Positions 21,101-29,941 of a stretch of 64,000 nt of DNA are shown one piece after another (the stretch's first letter is position 1; each line of letters opens with the position of its first letter). The notes under the pieces are model-generated. The model ran no database searches. It saw only the letters and a program-made list of their open reading frames with translations, and had not been told where the DNA came from. Position numbers and translations under genes: made by a program. This DNA comes from Mycobacterium malmoense (GTDB taxonomy: Bacteria; Actinomycetota; Actinomycetes; Mycobacteriales; Mycobacteriaceae). Where the stretch lies: contig NZ_CP080999.1 of assembly GCF_019645855.1 (NCBI RefSeq), forward strand, positions 2,418,001 through 2,482,000, written 5' to 3'.

Positions 21101-24100
21101 ATGTCTTTTGTGGTCGCAGTTCCGGATCTGGTCGAAGTGGCGGCCCAAGATCTGGCAGGTATCCGCTCAGCACTGGACCAGGTCACTGAGGCGATAGTCG
21201 CCCCCACGACTAGCTTGGCGCCTGCGGCGGCGGACGAGGTGTCGACCGCGATCGCCGCGCTATTCGGCACCCTCGGCGAGGAATATCAGGTCCTGAACGC
21301 GCAAGTTGCAGCGTTCCACAGCGCGTTCGTCAACGCATTGAGCGGCGGCGCGGCCGCATATATAGAGGCCGAGATTGCCAACGGTGCCGCGCTGCTCCAG
21401 GGTGGGGGAAACCTGGCTGCGACCGTAGGGGGTGGGCTTGCTGGGCTGGGCGCCCAAGTTAGTGGCGCCCTATCCGGCGGCCTCAGCGGCGGGCTTGGCC
21501 TCGGGCTCGGCGGTGCCCTGGGGACGGGGCTTGAGGGACTCGCCCTGCAGGCCGGCGGTGCCCTGCTATCGGGTGTCGGCGGTGGGCTAGTCCAGACCGG
21601 TAACGCCATCGTCAACGTTGGGCTCGCGCTCGAAAATAGCGGAGCCGCCATGTCAAGCCTGGGTGCGCAGTTGGCCGCCCAGGCAGGTGCTCAGCTTTCG
21701 GCATTCTTGAACGCCGGGCTGGGGGCAGCGTTGTCGGCGAGCCTTAATGGCAGCCTGGCGGGTCTGGTTCAAGCCGGTAACGCGTTGGCGGCCGGTCTCA
21801 ATGGTGGGCTGACGGGGCTGTTGAACACGGGGGCGACCCTCGCGGGTGAGCTGGGTGCTGGCCTGAACGGACTGCTGCAGACCGGGGTGTCGTTGGCGGG
21901 CAACTTTGGTGTGGCCCTCTCGGGCCTGGGTGGTTCGTTGAGTGCGGCGTTGTCGGCCGGTCTGAGCGGTTCGTTGGCCGGGTTGGGCCCGCTGGGGGCG
22001 CTCATCACTGCGGGTCTCAATGGTGGGCTGACGGGGCTGTTGAATACCGGGACGACGCTGGCGGGTGAGCTGGGTGCCGGCCTGAACGGACTGCTGCAGA
22101 CCGGCGAGTCCTTCGCGGCCAACCTCGGTGCGGCGCTGTCGAATTTGGGTGGTTCGCTGAGTCTGGCGCTGTCGCTTGGTTTGAGCGGTTCGTTGGCCGG
22201 TTTGGGTCCGCTGGGGGCGCTTATTGAGGCCGGTCTGAGCGGTGGGCTGACGGGATTGCTGAACACGGGGGCCACGCTGGCGGGTGAGTTTGGTGCTGGG
22301 TTGAATGGGCTGTTGCAGACGGGTGAGTCGTTGGCGGCCAATTTGGGTGCGGCGCTGTCGAATTTGGGTGGTTCGCTGAGTCTGGCGTTGTCGGCGGGTC
22401 TGAGTGGTTCGTTGGCCGGTTTGGGTCCGCTGGGGGCGCTTATTGAGGCCGGTCTTACCGGTGGGTTGTCAGGTCTGGCGAACACCGGTCTGGCCCTTGC
22501 GAACGCCTTCGGCGCGGGGCTGAATGGACTGCTGCAGACCGGGGTGTCGTTGGCGGGTAACTTCGGTGCGGCGCTGTCGAATTTGGGTGGTTCGCTGAGT
22601 CTGGCGCTGTCGCTTGGTTTGAGTGGTTCGTTGGCCGGTTTGGGTCCGCTGGGGGCGCTTATTGAGGCCGGTCTGAGCGGTGGGCTGACGGGATTGCTGA
22701 ACACGGGGGCCACGCTGGCGGGTGAGTTTGGTGCTGGGTTGAATGGGCTGTTGCAGACGGGTGAGTCGTTGGCGGCCAATTTGGGTGCGGCGCTGTCGAA
22801 TTTGGGTGGTTCGCTGAGTCTGGCGTTGTCGGCGGGTCTGAGTGGTTCGTTGGCCGGTTTGGGTCCGCTGGGGGCGCTTATTGAGGCCGGTCTGAGCGGT
22901 GGGCTGACGGGATTGCTAAACACGGGTGTGGCGCTGGCAAACACCTTCGGTGCTGGCCTGAATGGGCTGTTGCAGACGGGCGAGTCGTTGGCGGCCAACC
23001 TGGGGGCCGCCCTGTCGAATCTGGGTGGCTCGCTAAGTGCAGCCATCTCGGCCGGCCTCAGTGGTTCCCTGTCGGGTCTGGGCGGGCTCGCCGGGTTGCC
23101 GGCGTCGCTGGCGGCCAGCTTGGGTACCGGACTGACTGGACTGATCAACGTCGGTCAGGCCTTGGCGGGCAACTTGGGCTCCGGTCTGTCGGTGCTGGCG
23201 CAGACCGGGGTGTCGATCTTGGGCGACTTTAACGCCGCGTTCTCGGGTCTCGGTGCCTCGCTGAGTGCGGCCATCTCGGCCGGCTTGAGTGGTTCGCTGG
23301 CGGGGTTGGCTCCGTTGGAGGCGGCCATTGAGGCCGGCCTGAGCGGTGGATTGTCGGGCCTGGCCAACACTGGTGCGACGCTGGCGGGTGAGCTGGGCGC
23401 GGGCCTGAACGGGCTGATCCAGACCGGTGAATCGTTGGCGGGCAATCTCGGTGCGGCGCTGTCGGGTCTAGGTGGCTCGTTGAGTGCGGCGCTGTCGCTT
23501 GGCTTGAGTGGTTCGTTGTCGGGTTTGGGTCCGCTGGGGGCGCTTATTGAGGCCGGTCTGAGCGGTGGGTTAACGGGATTGCTGAACACGGGGGCCACGC
23601 TGGCGGGTGAGCTGGGTGCCGGCCTGAACGGGTTGATCCAGACCGGGGCGTCGTTGGCGGGTAACTTCGGCGCGGCGCTGTCGAATTTGGGTGGCTCGCT
23701 AAGTGTCGCGTTGTCGGCGGGTTTGAGTGGTTCGTTGGCGGGGTTGGGTCCGTTAGGAGCGGCCCTTGAGGCCGGTCTTACCGGCGGCTTGACTGGTCTG
23801 ATCAACGCCGGCGGGACCCTGGCGAACGCCTTCGGCGCCGGCCTGAACGGGCTGATCCAGACTGGCGAGTCCTTCGCGGGCAATCTGGGTGCGGCGCTGT
23901 CGAATTTGGGTGGTTCGCTAAGTGTCGCGTTGTCGGCGGGTTTGAGTGGTTCGTTGGCGGGGTTGGGTCCGTTAGGAGCGGCCCTTGAGGCCGGTCTTAC
24001 CGGCGGCTTGACTGGTCTGATCAACGCCGGCGGGACCCTGGCGAACGCCTTCGGCGCCGGCCTCAACGGGCTGATCCAGACCGGAGTGTCGCTGGCGGGT

Positions 24101-26554
24101 AACTTCGGCGCGGCCCTATCCAACCTGGGTGGCTCGCTGAGTGCAGCGCTGTCGGCCGGTTTGAGTGGTTCCCTGTCGGGTCTGGGCCCGTTGGAAGCGG
24201 CGCTGTCCGCCGCCTTTGGCGGTGGCCTGTCGGGTCTGATCAACGCCGGTGCCAGCCTGGCGAACGCCTTCGGCGCCGGCCTCAACGGGCTGATCCAGAC
24301 CGGGGCGTCGTTGGCTGGCAACTTCGGCGCGGCCCTCTCCGCCTTGGGTGGATCGTTGAGTGCCGCCCTCTCGGCCAGCCTCAGCGGTAGCCTGACCGGA
24401 CTGAGTGGCCTGATCGCGCTACCGCCACAACTGGCGGCCACCCTGGGTGCCGGACTGACGGGACTGGCCAACGTCGGCCAGGCCTTGGCGGGCAACCTGG
24501 GTGCTGGGTTATCGGTATTGGCCCAGACCGGTGAGTCGTTGGCCGCTGAATTGGGTGCGGCGCTGTCGGGTCTGGGTGGTTCGCTGAGTCTGGCGTTGTC
24601 GGCGGGTTTGAGTGGTTCGTTGGCCGGTCTGGGTCCGTTAGGTGCGGCGATTGAGGCTGGTCTGACCGGCGGACTTTCGGGTCTGATCAACGCCGGCGGG
24701 ACTCTGGCGAATGCCTTCGGTGCCGGGCTGAATGGTTTGCTGCAGACCGGGGCGTCGTTGGCGGGTAACTTCGGTGCGGCCCTATCCAACCTGGGTGGCT
24801 CGTTGAGTGCGGCGCTATCGCTTGGCCTCAGTGGTTCGTTGGCCGGTCTGGCCCCGCTGGGCGCGGCGATCGAGGCCGGTATTACCGGTGGGTTGTCGGG
24901 CCTGGCCAACACTGGTGCGACGCTGGCGGGTGAGCTGGGTGCCGGGCTTAACGGGCTGATCCAGACCGGCGAGTCGCTGGCGGGTAACTTCGGCGCGGCG
25001 CTGTCGGGTCTGGGTGGCTCGCTGAGTGCGGCCCTGTCGGCCGGTTTGAGTGGTTCCCTGTCGGGTCTGGGTCCGCTGGGCGCACTCATCACTGCCGGCC
25101 TCAACGGTGGGCTGACGGGGCTGCTAAACACGGGGGCCACGCTGGCGGGTGAGCTGGGTGCCGGCCTGAACGGGTTGTTGCAGACCGGGGTGTCGCTGGC
25201 GGGTAACTTCGGCGCGGCCCTGTCCAACCTGGGTGGCTCGTTAAGCGCGGCGCTATCGCTCGGCCTCAGTGGTTCGTTGGCGGGGTTGGGTCCGTTGGGG
25301 GCAGCGATCGAGGCTGGTCTTACTGGTGGGTTGTCGGGCCTGGCGAACGCCGGGGCGACGCTGGCGGGTGAGCTGGGTGCCGGGCTCAACGGGCTGATCC
25401 AGACTGGCGAGTCGCTGGCGGGCAACTTCGGTGCGGCGCTGTCGAATTTGGGCGGGTCGTTGAGTGTCGCGTTGTCGGCCGGTTTGAGTGGTTCGTTGGC
25501 GGGGTTGGGTCCGTTGGGGGTGGCCCTTGAGGCCGGTCTTACCGGCGGCCTGTCGGGCCTGATCAACGCCGGCGGGACCCTGGTGAACACCTTCGGCGCC
25601 GGCCTCAACGGGCTGATCCAGACCGGGGCGTCGTTGGCGGGTAACTTCGGTGCGGCCCTATCCAACCTGGGTGGCTCGCTGAGTGCAGCGTTGTCGGCCG
25701 GTTTGAGTGGTTCCCTGTCGGGTCTGGGCCCGCTGGGCGCGCTCATCACTGCCGGCCTCAACGGTGGGCTGACGGGGCTGCTGAACACGGGTGTGGCGCT
25801 GGCAAACACCTTCGGTGCTGGCCTGAATGGGTTGTTGCAGACCGGGGTGTCGCTGGCGGGTAACTTCGGCGCGGCGCTGTCGAATCTGGGTGGCTCGTTG
25901 AGCGCGGTCCTGTCGGCCGGTTTGAGTGGTTCCCTGTCGGGTCTGGGTCCGTTGGAAGCGGCGCTGTCCGCCGCCTTTAGCGGCGGGCTGTCGGGTCTGA
26001 TCAACGCCGGTGCGAACCTGGCGAACGCCTTCGGCGCCGGGCTAAACGGGCTGATCCAGACCGGAGAGTCACTGGCGGCCAACCTTGGTGCCGCACTGTC
26101 GAACCTCAACCTGATGGTGTCGATCAACGCGGCGCTATCGGGCAGCCTTAACGCGGCCCTGTCTGGTCTGGCGCAGACCGGTCAGGCGCTGGCAGTGGGC
26201 TTGAGTGGTGGCCTGTCCGGCCTCGTCAGCACTGGCGAAGCCCTCGGTGGTGCCCTGGGTGCGACCCTGTCTGGTCTGGCGCAGACGGGTAATGCGCTGG
26301 CAACGATCTGGGGGAACGCCGCGGCCGAGATAGGTTCCGCGCTCAGCGGGGCTTTCTCCGGAAGCCTTGGCGTTACCTTCCCGGGCTTGATCGGCGCCGG
26401 TGAAGCCCTGGCGACGGGCGTTGCGGGTGTCACCACCGGCCTCGAACAGACCGGCGGTGCCCTCGTGACGTCTTTGGAGGCGGCCTTGACCGACCTTGAG
26501 CTCTCCCTCCAAGCCGCCTTGAATGCCAGCTTGGGCATCGGAGTCGCCGCCTAA
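21101..26554 (+). CDS. Giant PE protein with tandem 73-residue repeats
   Basis: 1817 residues. The PE domain (~1-95; MSFVVAVPDLVEVAAQDLAG) starts at ATG 21101 after GGGGAGA; ATG 21095 is also in frame. After a Gly/Leu-rich linker come about 19 units of 73 residues (two of 76) at residues 287-1679, each containing variants of GLSGSLAGLGPLG, GLLNTGATLAGELGAGLNGL, LQTGESLA and NLGAALSNLGGSLS, then a non-repeated tail to residue 1817 ending in LGIGVAA. The repeat lacks GGAGGX runs, so it is not a PE_PGRS, although it occupies the place of PE_PGRS30 in M. tuberculosis and lies on the opposite strand. Probably ESX-exported and surface-exposed; no enzymatic motif is visible. Confidence 0.85.
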   Translation: MSFVVAVPDLVEVAAQDLAGIRSALDQVTEAIVAPTTSLAPAAADEVSTAIAALFGTLGEEYQVLNAQVAAFHSAFVNALSGGAAAYIEAEIANGAALLQGGGNLAATVGGGLAGLGAQVSGALSGGLSGGLGLGLGGALGTGLEGLALQAGGALLSGVGGGLVQTGNAIVNVGLALENSGAAMSSLGAQLAAQAGAQLSAFLNAGLGAALSASLNGSLAGLVQAGNALAAGLNGGLTGLLNTGATLAGELGAGLNGLLQTGVSLAGNFGVALSGLGGSLSAALSAGLSGSLAGLGPLGALITAGLNGGLTGLLNTGTTLAGELGAGLNGLLQTGESFAANLGAALSNLGGSLSLALSLGLSGSLAGLGPLGALIEAGLSGGLTGLLNTGATLAGEFGAGLNGLLQTGESLAANLGAALSNLGGSLSLALSAGLSGSLAGLGPLGALIEAGLTGGLSGLANTGLALANAFGAGLNGLLQTGVSLAGNFGAALSNLGGSLSLALSLGLSGSLAGLGPLGALIEAGLSGGLTGLLNTGATLAGEFGAGLNGLLQTGESLAANLGAALSNLGGSLSLALSAGLSGSLAGLGPLGALIEAGLSGGLTGLLNTGVALANTFGAGLNGLLQTGESLAANLGAALSNLGGSLSAAISAGLSGSLSGLGGLAGLPASLAASLGTGLTGLINVGQALAGNLGSGLSVLAQTGVSILGDFNAAFSGLGASLSAAISAGLSGSLAGLAPLEAAIEAGLSGGLSGLANTGATLAGELGAGLNGLIQTGESLAGNLGAALSGLGGSLSAALSLGLSGSLSGLGPLGALIEAGLSGGLTGLLNTGATLAGELGAGLNGLIQTGASLAGNFGAALSNLGGSLSVALSAGLSGSLAGLGPLGAALEAGLTGGLTGLINAGGTLANAFGAGLNGLIQTGESFAGNLGAALSNLGGSLSVALSAGLSGSLAGLGPLGAALEAGLTGGLTGLINAGGTLANAFGAGLNGLIQTGVSLAGNFGAALSNLGGSLSAALSAGLSGSLSGLGPLEAALSAAFGGGLSGLINAGASLANAFGAGLNGLIQTGASLAGNFGAALSALGGSLSAALSASLSGSLTGLSGLIALPPQLAATLGAGLTGLANVGQALAGNLGAGLSVLAQTGESLAAELGAALSGLGGSLSLALSAGLSGSLAGLGPLGAAIEAGLTGGLSGLINAGGTLANAFGAGLNGLLQTGASLAGNFGAALSNLGGSLSAALSLGLSGSLAGLAPLGAAIEAGITGGLSGLANTGATLAGELGAGLNGLIQTGESLAGNFGAALSGLGGSLSAALSAGLSGSLSGLGPLGALITAGLNGGLTGLLNTGATLAGELGAGLNGLLQTGVSLAGNFGAALSNLGGSLSAALSLGLSGSLAGLGPLGAAIEAGLTGGLSGLANAGATLAGELGAGLNGLIQTGESLAGNFGAALSNLGGSLSVALSAGLSGSLAGLGPLGVALEAGLTGGLSGLINAGGTLVNTFGAGLNGLIQTGASLAGNFGAALSNLGGSLSAALSAGLSGSLSGLGPLGALITAGLNGGLTGLLNTGVALANTFGAGLNGLLQTGVSLAGNFGAALSNLGGSLSAVLSAGLSGSLSGLGPLEAALSAAFSGGLSGLINAGANLANAFGAGLNGLIQTGESLAANLGAALSNLNLMVSINAALSGSLNAALSGLAQTGQALAVGLSGGLSGLVSTGEALGGALGATLSGLAQTGNALATIWGNAAAEIGSALSGAFSGSLGVTFPGLIGAGEALATGVAGVTTGLEQTGGALVTSLEAALTDLELSLQAALNASLGIGVAA
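21959..26137 (+). repeat. Coding tandem repeat, ~19 x 219 bp
   Basis: About 19 in-frame units: 17 of 219 bp (73 codons) and two of 228 bp (76 codons, units 6 and 12, which carry GLAGLPASLAASLGTGL- or LIALPPQLAATLGAGL-type insertions and AQTG in place of the L/I-QTG motif). Some units are almost identical in DNA (for example from ~23719 and ~23938), others have diverged, suggesting repeated local duplication and conversion. The tract is a likely site of length polymorphism. Confidence 0.9.
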
Positions 26555-26669
26555 CCCGGCGGTGCCCAGGAGACGCCAGCAGGTGCCGGGCTCTTCCGAA
26601 GCGGAGCCTTGACCGACGCGCGGCGCTCCTGGGCGCACGCCGCCGCCTCGACCGGTATGCGGAATGGAT

Positions 26670-26698
26670 TTGCAAACTATTGCATAACCATGCAGAAT
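26670..26698 (+). promoter_or_regulatory. ArgR operator (ARG box) of the arginine operon
   Basis: TGCAT-AACC-ATGCA is a perfect inverted repeat at 26681-26694, preceded by a related half-site TTGCAA at 26670-26675. It lies 11 bp before the argC start and fits the AT-rich ARG boxes bound by ArgR with arginine as co-repressor. As M. tuberculosis has near-identical sequence here (from memory), this is taken as operator rather than coding sequence. Confidence 0.75.
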
Positions 26699-26705
26699 CG
26701 TCGAA

Positions 26706-27749
26706 ATGGCCGACGTACTAAGCGTGGCGGTTGCCGGTGCCACCGGCTACGCGGGCGGTGAAATCCTACGCCTACTGCTTGGGCATCCGGCCTGTGCCGA
26801 AGGCCGGCTCACGATCGGCGCGGTGACCGCCGCGGCCAGCGCCGGCAGCATGTTGGGTGAGCATCATCCACACCTAATTCCGTTGGCCCAGCGCGTGGTC
26901 GAGCCCACCGACGTTGCCGTGCTCACCGGACACGACGTGGTGTTTCTGGCCCTACCGCACGGGCATTCGGCTACCCTCGCCCAACGGCTCGCCCCCGAGA
27001 CCCTGATCATCGACTGCGGCGCCGACTTCCGGCTCACCGATGCCACCGCCTGGGAGCGGTTCTACGGATCCCCGCACGCCGGCAGCTGGCCGTACGGGCT
27101 GCCCGAACTGCCCGGCGGACGAGAGCGACTGCGCGGTGCACGCCGCATCGCGGTCCCGGGCTGTTATCCGACCGCGGCGCTGCTTGCGTTGTTGCCGGCG
27201 ATGGCCGAGGACCTCATCGAGCCCGCCGTCACCGTCGTCGCCGTCAGCGGCACCTCCGGCGCCGGCCGCGCGGCCAAAACCGACCTGCTCGGCTCGGAGG
27301 TCATCGGGTCGGCGCGGGCCTACAACATCGCCGGCGCGCACCGGCACATTCCCGAGATCGCCCAGGGCCTCAGGGCCGTCACCGACCGCGACGTCACGGT
27401 GTCGTTCACCCCGGTGCTCATCCCGACGTCCCGCGGCATCCTGGCCACCTGCACCGCGCGCACCCGATCACCACTGTCCCAGCTGCGAGCCGCCTACGAA
27501 AAGGCTTACCACGCAGAGCCTTTCATCCATCTAATGCCCGAAGGCCAGCTGCCCCGCACCGGGGCCGTGATCGGCAGCAACGCCGCGCACATCGCCGTCG
27601 CGGTGGACGAGGCCGCCGAAACCTTCGTCGCGATCGCCGCGATCGACAACCTGGTCAAGGGCACGGCCGGCGCGGCGGTGCAGTCGATGAACCTGGCGCT
27701 GGATTGGCCGGAGATAGAAGGCCTTTCGATCGTCGGGGTCGCGCCGTGA
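26706..27749 (+). CDS. argC: N-acetyl-gamma-glutamyl-phosphate reductase
   Basis: 347 residues; NADPH-dependent reduction of N-acetylglutamyl phosphate to the semialdehyde, third step of arginine synthesis. N-terminal Rossmann motif VAVAGATGYAGGEILRLLLG; catalytic cysteine C153 in AVPGCYPTAALLAL; SGTSGAGRAAK loop near residue 181. ATG 26706 lacks a clear Shine-Dalgarno; the ATG at 26690 lies in the operator and is out of frame. First gene of argCJBDFR-GH; the stop overlaps argJ by 4 bases. Confidence 0.96.
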   Translation: MADVLSVAVAGATGYAGGEILRLLLGHPACAEGRLTIGAVTAAASAGSMLGEHHPHLIPLAQRVVEPTDVAVLTGHDVVFLALPHGHSATLAQRLAPETLIIDCGADFRLTDATAWERFYGSPHAGSWPYGLPELPGGRERLRGARRIAVPGCYPTAALLALLPAMAEDLIEPAVTVVAVSGTSGAGRAAKTDLLGSEVIGSARAYNIAGAHRHIPEIAQGLRAVTDRDVTVSFTPVLIPTSRGILATCTARTRSPLSQLRAAYEKAYHAEPFIHLMPEGQLPRTGAVIGSNAAHIAVAVDEAAETFVAIAAIDNLVKGTAGAAVQSMNLALDWPEIEGLSIVGVAP

Positions 27750-28960
27750 CCGAACTAGCCAGCGCCACAAGGTTGGTGCGCGCACAGGGCGTCACCGCCC
27801 CGGCCGGATTCCGGGCCGCCGGCATCGCCGCAGGAATCAAGGCATCGGGCGCCCGCGACCTCGCGCTGGTCTTCAACGAGGGACCCGACTACGCGGCAGC
27901 GGGAGTGTTCACCCGCAACAAGGTCAAGGCCGCGCCGGTGCTGTGGACCCGGCAGGTGCTGAGCACCGGACGGCTGCGCGCGGTGATCCTCAACTCCGGC
28001 GGCGCCAACGCCTGCACCGGTCCGGGCGGCTTCCAGGACGCCCACGCCACGGCGGAGGCGGTGGCGGCGGCGCTGTCGGACTGGGGGACCGAGACCGGGG
28101 CCATCGAGGTCGCGGTCTGCTCCACCGGCTTGATCGGTGACCGGCTGCCGATGGACCAGGTGCTCACCGGCGTGCGGGACATCGTGCACGACATGGCCGG
28201 CGGCCTAAGCGGCGGCGACGAAGCCGCCCGCGCCATCATGACCACCGACACCGTGCCCAAACAGGTTGCGCTGCACCATTCCAACAACTGGACGGTCGGC
28301 GGGATGGCCAAGGGCGCGGGCATGCTGGCGCCGTCGCTGGCCACCATGCTCTGCGTGCTCACCACCGACGCGGCCGTCGAACCCGCCGCGCTCGACCGGG
28401 CGCTGCGCCACGCCGCCGCCCGCACCTTCGACCGGCTCGACATCGACGGCAGCTGCTCGACCAACGACACGGTGCTGCTGCTGGCGTCGGGAGCCAGCGA
28501 GATCACCCCGTCCCAGGCCGACCTCGACGAGGCGGTGCTGCGCGTCTGCGACGACCTGTGCGCCCAGCTGCAAGCCGACGCCGAGGGCGTCACCAAGCGC
28601 GTCACCGTCACCGTGACCGGAGCCGCCTCCGACGACGACGCCCTGGTCGCCGCGCGGGCGATCGCCCGCGACAGCCTGGTCAAGACGGCGCTGTTCGGGT
28701 CCGACCCCAACTGGGGCCGGGTGCTCGCCGCCGTCGGCATGGCGCCGGTCGCGCTAGATCCCGACCGGATCAGTGTGTCGTTCAATGGTTTTGCCGTGTG
28801 TATCGACGGGGTCGGAGCTCCGGGCGCCCGCGAGGTGGACCTTTCCGGCGCCGACATCGACGTCGTCGTCGACCTCCGCGTCGGCGACTGTCGGGCCGCG
28901 GTCCGGACCACCGACCTGTCGCACGGCTACGTCGACGAGAACTCGGCCTACAGCTCATGA
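27746..28960 (+). CDS. argJ: Bifunctional ornithine acetyltransferase / N-acetylglutamate synthase
   Basis: 404 residues. Transfers acetyl from N-acetylornithine to glutamate (and, in bifunctional members, from acetyl-CoA). The Ntn-type self-cleavage site is visible: GMLAPSLATMLCVLTTDA with nucleophile T200, which becomes the N-terminus of the beta chain. GTG 27746 overlaps the argC stop (GTGA). The longer frame to 27704 would run inside argC and lacks family similarity. Confidence 0.96.
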   Translation: MTELASATRLVRAQGVTAPAGFRAAGIAAGIKASGARDLALVFNEGPDYAAAGVFTRNKVKAAPVLWTRQVLSTGRLRAVILNSGGANACTGPGGFQDAHATAEAVAAALSDWGTETGAIEVAVCSTGLIGDRLPMDQVLTGVRDIVHDMAGGLSGGDEAARAIMTTDTVPKQVALHHSNNWTVGGMAKGAGMLAPSLATMLCVLTTDAAVEPAALDRALRHAAARTFDRLDIDGSCSTNDTVLLLASGASEITPSQADLDEAVLRVCDDLCAQLQADAEGVTKRVTVTVTGAASDDDALVAARAIARDSLVKTALFGSDPNWGRVLAAVGMAPVALDPDRISVSFNGFAVCIDGVGAPGAREVDLSGADIDVVVDLRVGDCRAAVRTTDLSHGYVDENSAYSS

Positions 28961-29844
28961 CCATGAAAACCGAAGCATTGTCGACGGATTCGAAAGCGCG
29001 GGTGCTCGCCGAAGCCCTGCCGTGGCTCAAACAGTTGCACGGCAAGATCGTCGTCATCAAATACGGCGGCAACGCCATGACCGACGACACCCTGCGGCAC
29101 GCCTTCGCGGCCGACATGGCGTTTCTGCGCAACTGCGGTATCCACCCCGTCGTTGTGCACGGCGGCGGACCACAGATCACCGCGATGCTGCGCCGTCTCG
29201 GCATCGAAGGGGACTTCAAGGGCGGCTTCCGGGTCACCACACCGGAGGTGCTCGACGTGGCGCGAATGGTGTTGTTCGGACAGGTGGGCCGCGAACTGGT
29301 CAACCTGATCAACGCGCATGGGCCCTACGCCGTGGGCATCACCGGCGAGGACGCGCAACTGTTCACCGCCGTGCGGCGCAGCGTCACCGTCGACGGCGTG
29401 GCCACCGACATCGGCCTGGTCGGAGACGTCGATCAGGTCAACACCGCCGCGGTGCTGGATTTGATTGCGGCGCGCCGCATTCCGGTGGTATCCACGCTCG
29501 CACCCGATGCCGAAGGTGTGGTGCACAACATCAACGCCGACACCGCCGCGGCGGCGCTGGCCGAGGCCCTGGGAGCCGAAAAGCTGTTGATGCTTACCGA
29601 TGTTGAGGGCCTCTACACCAGCTGGCCGCACCGGGATTCGCTGGTCAGCGAAATCGACACCGCCACACTGGCGCAACTGCTACCCACGCTGGAGGCGGGC
29701 ATGATTCCCAAAGTCGAGGCCTGTCTTCGGGCGGTCACCGCGGGTGTGCCCAGCGCGCACGTGATCGACGGGCGGGTCGAACACTGTGTGTTGGTGGAGC
29801 TTTTCACCGACGCGGGTACCGGCACCAAGGTGGTGCCGGCATGA
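28957..29844 (+). CDS. argB: N-acetylglutamate kinase
   Basis: 295 residues of the amino-acid-kinase fold; phosphorylates N-acetylglutamate, normally the arginine-feedback step. IVVIKYGGNAMTDD (phosphate-binding Lys) near residue 30, VVHGGGPQITAML near 66 and VVSTLAPDAEGVVHNINADT near 180 are all present. ATG 28957 overlaps the argJ stop (ATGA). It is followed by the 97-bp spacer that holds the inverted repeat at 29868-29921, the only real gap within argC-argR. Confidence 0.96.
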   Translation: MTMKTEALSTDSKARVLAEALPWLKQLHGKIVVIKYGGNAMTDDTLRHAFAADMAFLRNCGIHPVVVHGGGPQITAMLRRLGIEGDFKGGFRVTTPEVLDVARMVLFGQVGRELVNLINAHGPYAVGITGEDAQLFTAVRRSVTVDGVATDIGLVGDVDQVNTAAVLDLIAARRIPVVSTLAPDAEGVVHNINADTAAAALAEALGAEKLLMLTDVEGLYTSWPHRDSLVSEIDTATLAQLLPTLEAGMIPKVEACLRAVTAGVPSAHVIDGRVEHCVLVELFTDAGTGTKVVPA

Positions 29845-29867
29845 CGCAGAGTGCCTTTCGTGTCGCC

Positions 29868-29921
29868 GAGCGTCACGCCAGCGTGGCGGTCGGCGCCGAG
29901 AGCCACGCTGGCGTGACACTC
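29868..29921. repeat. Inverted repeat between argB and argD
   Basis: Two 20-base arms, GAGCGTCACGCCAGCGTGGC and GCCACGCTGGCGTGACACTC, are reverse complements with one mismatch and enclose a 14-base loop. There is no U-tract. It could be an RNA-processing or stability element inside the operon, or a copy of a small dispersed mycobacterial repeat. Confidence 0.7.
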
Positions 29922-29941
29922 GGGAAGGGGTGTCGCGGATC

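Noticed and set aside
21769..26127. Very long antisense open frames (459 and 990 codons) opposite the large PE gene
   Set aside because: They arise from the GC-rich 219-bp repeat read backwards, are Pro/Ala/Ser low-complexity, and have no homology, start context or domain. The sense frame has a PE domain and Shine-Dalgarno.
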